Source of the DNA: Paramarasmius palmivorus
Lineage: Eukaryota; Basidiomycota; Agaricomycetes; Agaricales; Marasmiaceae
Length of the DNA stretch: 62,736 nucleotides
NCBI GenBank assembly: GCA_037176845.1
Contig: JAYKXP010000213.1
Span: forward strand, 1-62,736
Direction of reading: 5' to 3'
Shown here: one piece after another, positions 57,010 to 62,736 of the stretch
Layout: the number at the start of each line of letters is the position of its first letter
Numbering within the stretch: the first letter of the stretch is position 1
Notes under the pieces: model-generated
Databases searched by the model: none
What the model was told of the DNA's origin: nothing
What the model saw: only the letters and a program-made list of their open reading frames with translations
Translations under genes and position numbers: made by a program

Positions 57010-57985
57010 TAACTGAAGGACTAGTATGAGCCCTGAATAGCTGTCAAAAGTCAAGGACTTGTCAGTTCGCACGCTTGTGCACTTATATTAGTGCAGAGTG
57101 ATATGATTGGTTACATGGTACACCTCACATGGGTATCTGGCCACTGCGCCAGGACTATAGCAATTCGATTGCTATTAGTGGTTCTGTCAATGCAGACCTT
57201 TCCTGAAAACTGTAAGGGAGCTGTACTATGTTGGAGATCACAACTGGTACACTGTCTGTGCACCGGTAGGTCTATAGACATATTAAAGGGACTATTTGCT
57301 TTTAAACACTTTTAATACTTCTTCATGACCAACCAAAGAGATGAGCGGGTTCAAGGGAACAATCCAAGTTGATGTAGGAGATGGCTTCATCAGCAGATAT
57401 GATCCGAGAGCTTATGGAAGGCACTTGCTGAGTCTAGAATTGTTGGCCATAGTTGTTCCTATTGATCGGACACAGAGGCAAAGCTGTAGAACTGTGACGC
57501 ATATGGTTGTCATGGTACAGAGGCTGATATAGAAGATAAACTGCTTATAGAAGTGTTCCTTGTGGACGCGGAGACTTGTAAAAGATATGCCAGGTCCAGA
57601 ACATGGATGACTGAGCATTCTGGTGTGTGGAGAAGTCAGAAACAACTCTCATTGGTGGATAAGCACCTTGGTGCAAAGAAAAGATAAATTTTACTAGGCT
57701 AAACGCCAACCCACAGGCACAGGATTCAACTCCTGAGTCTAAAGATAGAAATTCCTATTTATTGGTCACACATAAACGACTTATATGGACGTTGTGACTG
57801 TAATATTTTTCTGATTTGTATATTTCCTATGGACTATCTCTGTTCCTCACTTATTCCACTTGCATTCCGTCTATTTTCCATCTTTTATTACATATTTCTT
57901 TACTTATATTTCTAGACAGTATATATAGGCTTGCAGTTTGTAGGTAGAAGGGCAGAGAAGACAAAGAGAGAGTGTACTGTTAGCC
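57010..57985 (-). repeat. Repeat R1, inverted partial copy
   Basis: Read on the minus strand this follows copy 1 from about 930 to 1720. Anchors are GGAGTTGAATCCTGTGCCTG (near 57735), CAGTGGCCAGATACCCATGTG (near 57140; first 20 bases match) and GCTATTCAGGGCTCATACTA (near 57040). The left boundary sequence TAATACCACTTAG is absent. Confidence 0.75.
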
Positions 57986-60900
57986 CATATCATTAGGTTG
58001 TATGTGGCTGGTTGCTCCTCAAATATTAGCGTCTTTGATCCTGATAGTTGATCTATGCTGGCACATGTGGTCATTTCGATTGGACCTCTTATATAAGTTG
58101 ATCCAGTGGTGTTTCATGCGTTGTTCATGGGCAGTTGACGTCTGATCAGACCTGGTTGGTCTATTGACGACCTTTGCATTCACTTCCACTTCCTCAGGAC
58201 AGGCCCTAATTGAAAGTCTAGAGTTGAGAAACCTTACTGTATACCAAGAGCTTCAAGTTGTATTCAGGCAAGAAGAGATCAAGTATTCTGGCTTGTGATA
58301 CTGTAGCTCTACGCAGCATTGGTTGCTATGTTTCTCGTATAGAGATAGACCTCGAACTTAGCTAGTTCTTAATAGAGCTTAGTGACATAGAGAGGCCCAG
58401 ATATGACCATTTGGAGAGTCAGTTGGATTCCTTGCGAGATGCGCACAGTTCGTTGATTTGATTCTATCAGGATCAGTACACTTGAGGCAGTATTGGTTGA
58501 ACCTCGAGGTCGCTACCTATAGCACTTGGGACTGTTTTCCTACCTATTATAAGCATTCGTAACCTTATTGTGTGACCCTAATATGCGAAGGTGTATCTCG
58601 ATTGCTTTTGAAGTACTCGTCGAAGCTGCATAGCATTCACTCTCAGATCTATATATGTTTGTGTACTATTCTAAGTACGGCAAACTCTGATCATGTTTGA
58701 ACACACACTTGCTACAACTAGTCACCACTAGTGTGCTGCTGTTCATAACCAGCATCTATTGAATCTTTGTATTGTGTGGTCTATTACTAGGCTTCTGCTG
58801 TGTCCTACAGTTCTATTGTGACCCAAAAGAGTCGCAGAGTCCCACCACTTATACTTAGGTTGTTTGTGACGCATTATCGTCTATACAGCCTTCCTTCATC
58901 ATCGACAAAGAAATGTCATGACTGTGTCTCCAAGAATTTCCTATAGTCCCAATCTGCAGATTCCTGGTGCCTACGCCACTCTGGATCAGCTGAGTAATTA
59001 GTGATATCACTTAATGCCATTATCATCCAACTTTCATCCTAGCATGGTTCTAGAAGCGCTTCAATGTACGGATTTCGCCTTTTCCCAGTCTTTTTGTTAA
59101 TGTGGTGGTGAAAACCATGTGTACTGGACAAAGCAATCTGCCTTTTCTGTACACCTGCTTTCATCTGAGCAAGTCAAATCACAGAGCGTTTTCACCTCAA
59201 AGTTTTCTCGTCAGCAATCCATCGCAGTCTTCATCCTGGAAGTCAATCTATATATGTTGCATGCACAAGAAAAGCCGCAACGAGAAATCAATCTGATACC
59301 TTTCAAGTGCTTCACAAACGAGCTAAAGAAGGAGGTCAGACACGTCCGTTCGATCCCATTCCACAACTTCACAGGTTCACCATCATCTCGCACCGTGCGC
59401 CATAGTCCACACTCTTCGCGCGTCACCGAGATGGTCTCTCCATTATACAGGTATCACCACCTTGGTTCGGACGGTCCTGGATACCTATACTGGGAGCCCA
59501 TGGAGTTGTACTCCTTTATCGTGTACCAACTCGAAATGCGACTAACTTTCATACTGGCCTCAATCCACCTACTCAATGGTAGCATTAGGTCCAGCATAGG
59601 GTTGTCTAACATTCCCTTTGATATAACGTGCATCTTTTCGACTGTTAAGAGTCTCTAGCACTCCGTAGGTATAATAGTACGGTTTCCTCGAGAGCCATCT
59701 GTTAGGCTCCATATAGCTCTCTCTTAGTGTGAAAATCTAGCTTCACGTTCGTTCAAAGACCAATTAGATCCGAATAGATTAAAGACCTTTCCTCTTAGGA
59801 TTATCTTCGATCCTACGCTGGTAATAGTAGAAGCCCACTGCTTGCCAACATGTATCCACTGCTAATACAAGGATTTAGTATAGTCAATGGTTTTCAAGCA
59901 ATGGTGCCGTTCTCACTGCTTCTTGCGAGTTCCGTGCACAGCTTGCTTCTCTAGATCTCCCATCCTAAAGATAGCCTTTCGCAATCATGACACCTTGTTC
60001 AATAAGCCTGGTAATACTAGGCATAATCACTCATATATATGTGCATCTCGCACAGCAGTTCCCAGCAGTGATTTTTCTCATCAATTTTACTTTCGAATGA
60101 TTCAGGAGTCCCGAGTCCTATACGACCTTAGCAAATTATCTCATTCACTTTGTGACCATTCAAGGACCCACTTTAAAAGCCGCAATACTACACCTTCACT
60201 GCAGATCACAAAGCTTTAGGACGCAAGAAGGTAACCTCCCCCAGCCACTTCAGTCTTTGACAACAGACGATTTTAACATTGTGTGAGATAGTTTCCATAC
60301 AAAGCGTCTAATCCCAGGATTCTTCCGGAATACCACTCAAAGCTTGAGCCAGTTCTTCCAACTTGTACTCATCTGCCCGGTCCTTCTCACTGAAACATCA
60401 ATCATGCTAAAGGGGCGACAGTAAAGATTCAGGTAATAGGATCCATCTCAAGAGCAACGATATAAGGCATACATTGTTGTGGCAATATGGTCAAAACAGA
60501 ATTTGTCCATCTCCCATACCGTACGTCACTTTCACTAGTCTATGGCGATTCAAAATGGAGTTTGGAAACTTGTCCAAATCCTCTTCTGAATTCATGGACG
60601 CTCTTCTCTCCGGCTTACTATACATAACCAACCCAGATACTTCCAATATTCTATACCGAAGCTACTAAACCATGCAAAATTACTAAGCAACTTCCATCCG
60701 TCAGGATGCCGTTTATAGGGCCAGATCATCACTGTAATAGGTCCACCTGTTTAGGGCTGTTCAACGACTCCATGTGGACCAAATCCCGAAGGCTCGTGCC
60801 ATTTCTTTATGAACAGTAAAAGCCACCTTCGATTCAGTAGGACGCAACTAGAAGGTTTCTAGAACACCTGCTCATGAGTATTCCTATCTTTAAGTGGCGT

Positions 60901-62736
60901 AGTGGCACACCTCATATTCCCTAATGCCTAGTAGTAAAGTATTTTCTTTTCCATCCCATGGATGTGTGGTAGTACTGGGAATAGAGTTACTGGCTGGGGG
61001 CTATAAAGAAGGATTCGTACAGATAGTTCCTCCTTCACTCAGCAATCCGACGCAATGCACCATGCACTAGGTGTCCCTTCATTACATCTGCGAAAGTATT
61101 TCATATAGCCGTTTATTTTCCTTGCGTGCGGCCGATCTCGACACCTGCATTTCTAGGTTGTTCTCGATAACAAGTTCACCTACACGATTCTTTGATAATC
61201 ACGTCTGTCCACCAGTGAATATATTCTGGTGGATTGGTAGGTATTAACTCGCTCTTGGCCCTTCCTTCTAACAGATCACACGTAATCATAATGCACGTTT
61301 AACAAATGGAACTCTTCTCGACATAAAGCTAGCTTTGACACAGCGTCGTAACTTTCTTTGCACTAGCCGCTTATATTATATCCGAAAACAATGTACTAAC
61401 ATCCTCAATAGCTTCAGTCGACTTTGTCCAAGGTCATATAACGAGTCAGCGATAGGGCGGCATTATCTGACACTCAAGAGCCAACTTCGTATAGGCTATT
61501 CACTGCAGACCACACTCCGTCTGGAGACTCCTGGCAATATGCTCCTTGATTAGTAAATATAACCTGATCTACATACCTATTGAATCGACTAACCCCTCCA
61601 ATGGAGTGAATTACTTTTAGTGAAGTTTCCTAACTCTCTGTCTAGGTGCTCCTTGACACTTCAGGGTGATCTTTCTCTCCGCCAAACCTTCGAGTAGTAT
61701 TATTTCAGTGTGGATACCTTCTTATCTTCTCCTAAATTTCCCAATTTCGTCTATGCAGACCAAGTCCGATATTCTACGGTGATTTCACCCGACACCGCCT
61801 TTCATCAGCCTACAATATCCAATCGGCAAGCGCGAGCGCCCCGAGCTCTTCTGATCTATACTAGTTCATTGAGGGATAGTCTGAAAATTGTGTCCGCTCT
61901 ACACCATTATCCAGAGAATTCATTTTTGACCTAATGGGAGGACGTTCACTAGTTGTTAATCCTCCAGTCTCGTCCTTTCCATCCAAAACCTCTACCCTCA
62001 GATAGGTTCCCCATCTGAATCTTATGTCTCCGTGTTAGGGCTAGGTCAGGTAAGCTCCAGAGCTTCCATCCCTAGGCTCCTTAGTTTCCATACACGTTAA
62101 CAACTCAAAGGGCCTTCCCAATTAATAGTTGATAAGTGCGCTTTTCGTACTACCATGCAAGCTCGCCGCACGAATCTCGTAGATCACCAATTTCCCATAG
62201 TACATTTCTAGCATACGTCCACCAGGGTTTGATTTAGACTGCCATTCTGCAACTTTGCATATGCAATCCAGTAGACAGATCTCATTCTCAATCCCTCTTC
62301 AAAACAGCTTCTCTCCTCTATGTTGAGATCCGTCATGCGAAACAATCGCGTCCAAAGACCGCGTATATCCCAATATACCTTCAATCGCGATCTTGGATGG
62401 CCACGTTTAACCATGGACGATAATATGCATCTAAGGTCTTCGACAGTGCAAAGCTACCAAGTGATCTTATTTCCCTTCGAGTTGGTCTCATTGAGGTAAG
62501 ATCGATGGGATGTCCTGATGTACAATGGGTCCGCTCAGCGGCATTCCATCTCACTTCATTCTCAAGGATATCAAAGAATGTCTCAAAATTTCATCTGGAC
62601 AGCACAATTCTGATGCCGTTTCAACCACGAAGTCACGCACAATCCGAATCAAGATCTTGCAGTACTTCAGTTTGTCAAGTAAACACTCTCGGGTCTGGGT
62701 AACTCAGCATAGAACGACGAGATAGGATTTTATTCA
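57986..62736. other. Decayed stretch, origin unclear
   Basis: No gene is recognisable. The longest frame (59119-59658, plus) has no protein-like domain. On the minus strand, fragments such as ADEYKLEELAQALSGIPEES (about 60370) and DLNIEERSCFEEGLRM (about 62310) look like pieces of old coding sequence, perhaps a Gypsy-type polyprotein, but the reading is broken everywhere and the assignment is weak. A GTGATATCAC box occurs near 58999 and a GTGATTTCAC box near 61780. Confidence 0.3.

Noticed and set aside
59119..59658. 179-codon gene
   Set aside because: It is the longest frame in the region but has no domain, no plausible introns or neighbours, and sits in decayed sequence.
61900..62736. Gypsy polyprotein C-terminus on the minus strand
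   Set aside because: A few fragments are suggestive, but no domain could be read without multiple shifts, so no feature was claimed.

Overview
The window looks like a transposon-dense, gene-poor stretch of a basidiomycete (Agaricomycetes-type) nuclear genome. The evidence is many short exons split by roughly 45-60 bp GT..AG introns, an integrase-core and alpha-kinase gene pair of a kind I recall from mushroom-forming fungi, a Ty1/copia retroelement, a hAT transposase and low GC content. I saw no rRNA, tRNA or CRISPR array. I cannot name the species.

Layout. 1-10 kb: a dispersed repeat (called R1 here), a short hypothetical gene on the minus strand, two short-period tandem arrays and scattered exons of Ser/Thr/Pro-rich hypothetical genes. 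10.05-21.7 kb: a long palindrome with about 1.45 kb inverted arms and a 100 bp centre. Its right arm is split by a second element at 12292-20882. 21.7-23.2 kb: gene remnants. 23.2-28.6 kb: a two-LTR, frame-damaged Ty1/copia element. 28.6-44.3 kb: a graveyard holding seven more full or partial LTRs of the same copia family, two partial copia copies that share one internal junction, small inverted repeats and pseudogene pieces. 45.9-47.5 kb: a second R1 copy inside a pseudogene. 47.9-50.3 kb: a hAT transposase pseudogene cut off by an R1 fragment. 50.4-54.9 kb: two decayed multi-exon genes whose introns repeatedly carry a GTGATTTCAC-type motif that also occurs inside R1. 55-62.7 kb: mostly unrecognisable decayed DNA with one inverted R1 piece.

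The most interesting object is the 8,591 bp element at 12292-20882. It has 32 bp perfect terminal inverted repeats, a 6 bp flanking direct repeat (GTAAAC) and three multi-exon genes whose reading frames all close exactly: a DDE integrase-core protein (561 aa), a divergently transcribed alpha-type protein kinase with an N-terminal Cys motif (744 aa), and a protein of unknown family (553 aa). It also holds an approximately 160 bp minisatellite. Intact genes, perfect ends and a clean target duplication suggest a recently mobile element in which an integrase-type recombinase travels with a kinase and a third protein. I know of no named superfamily with this composition, but no database search was possible.
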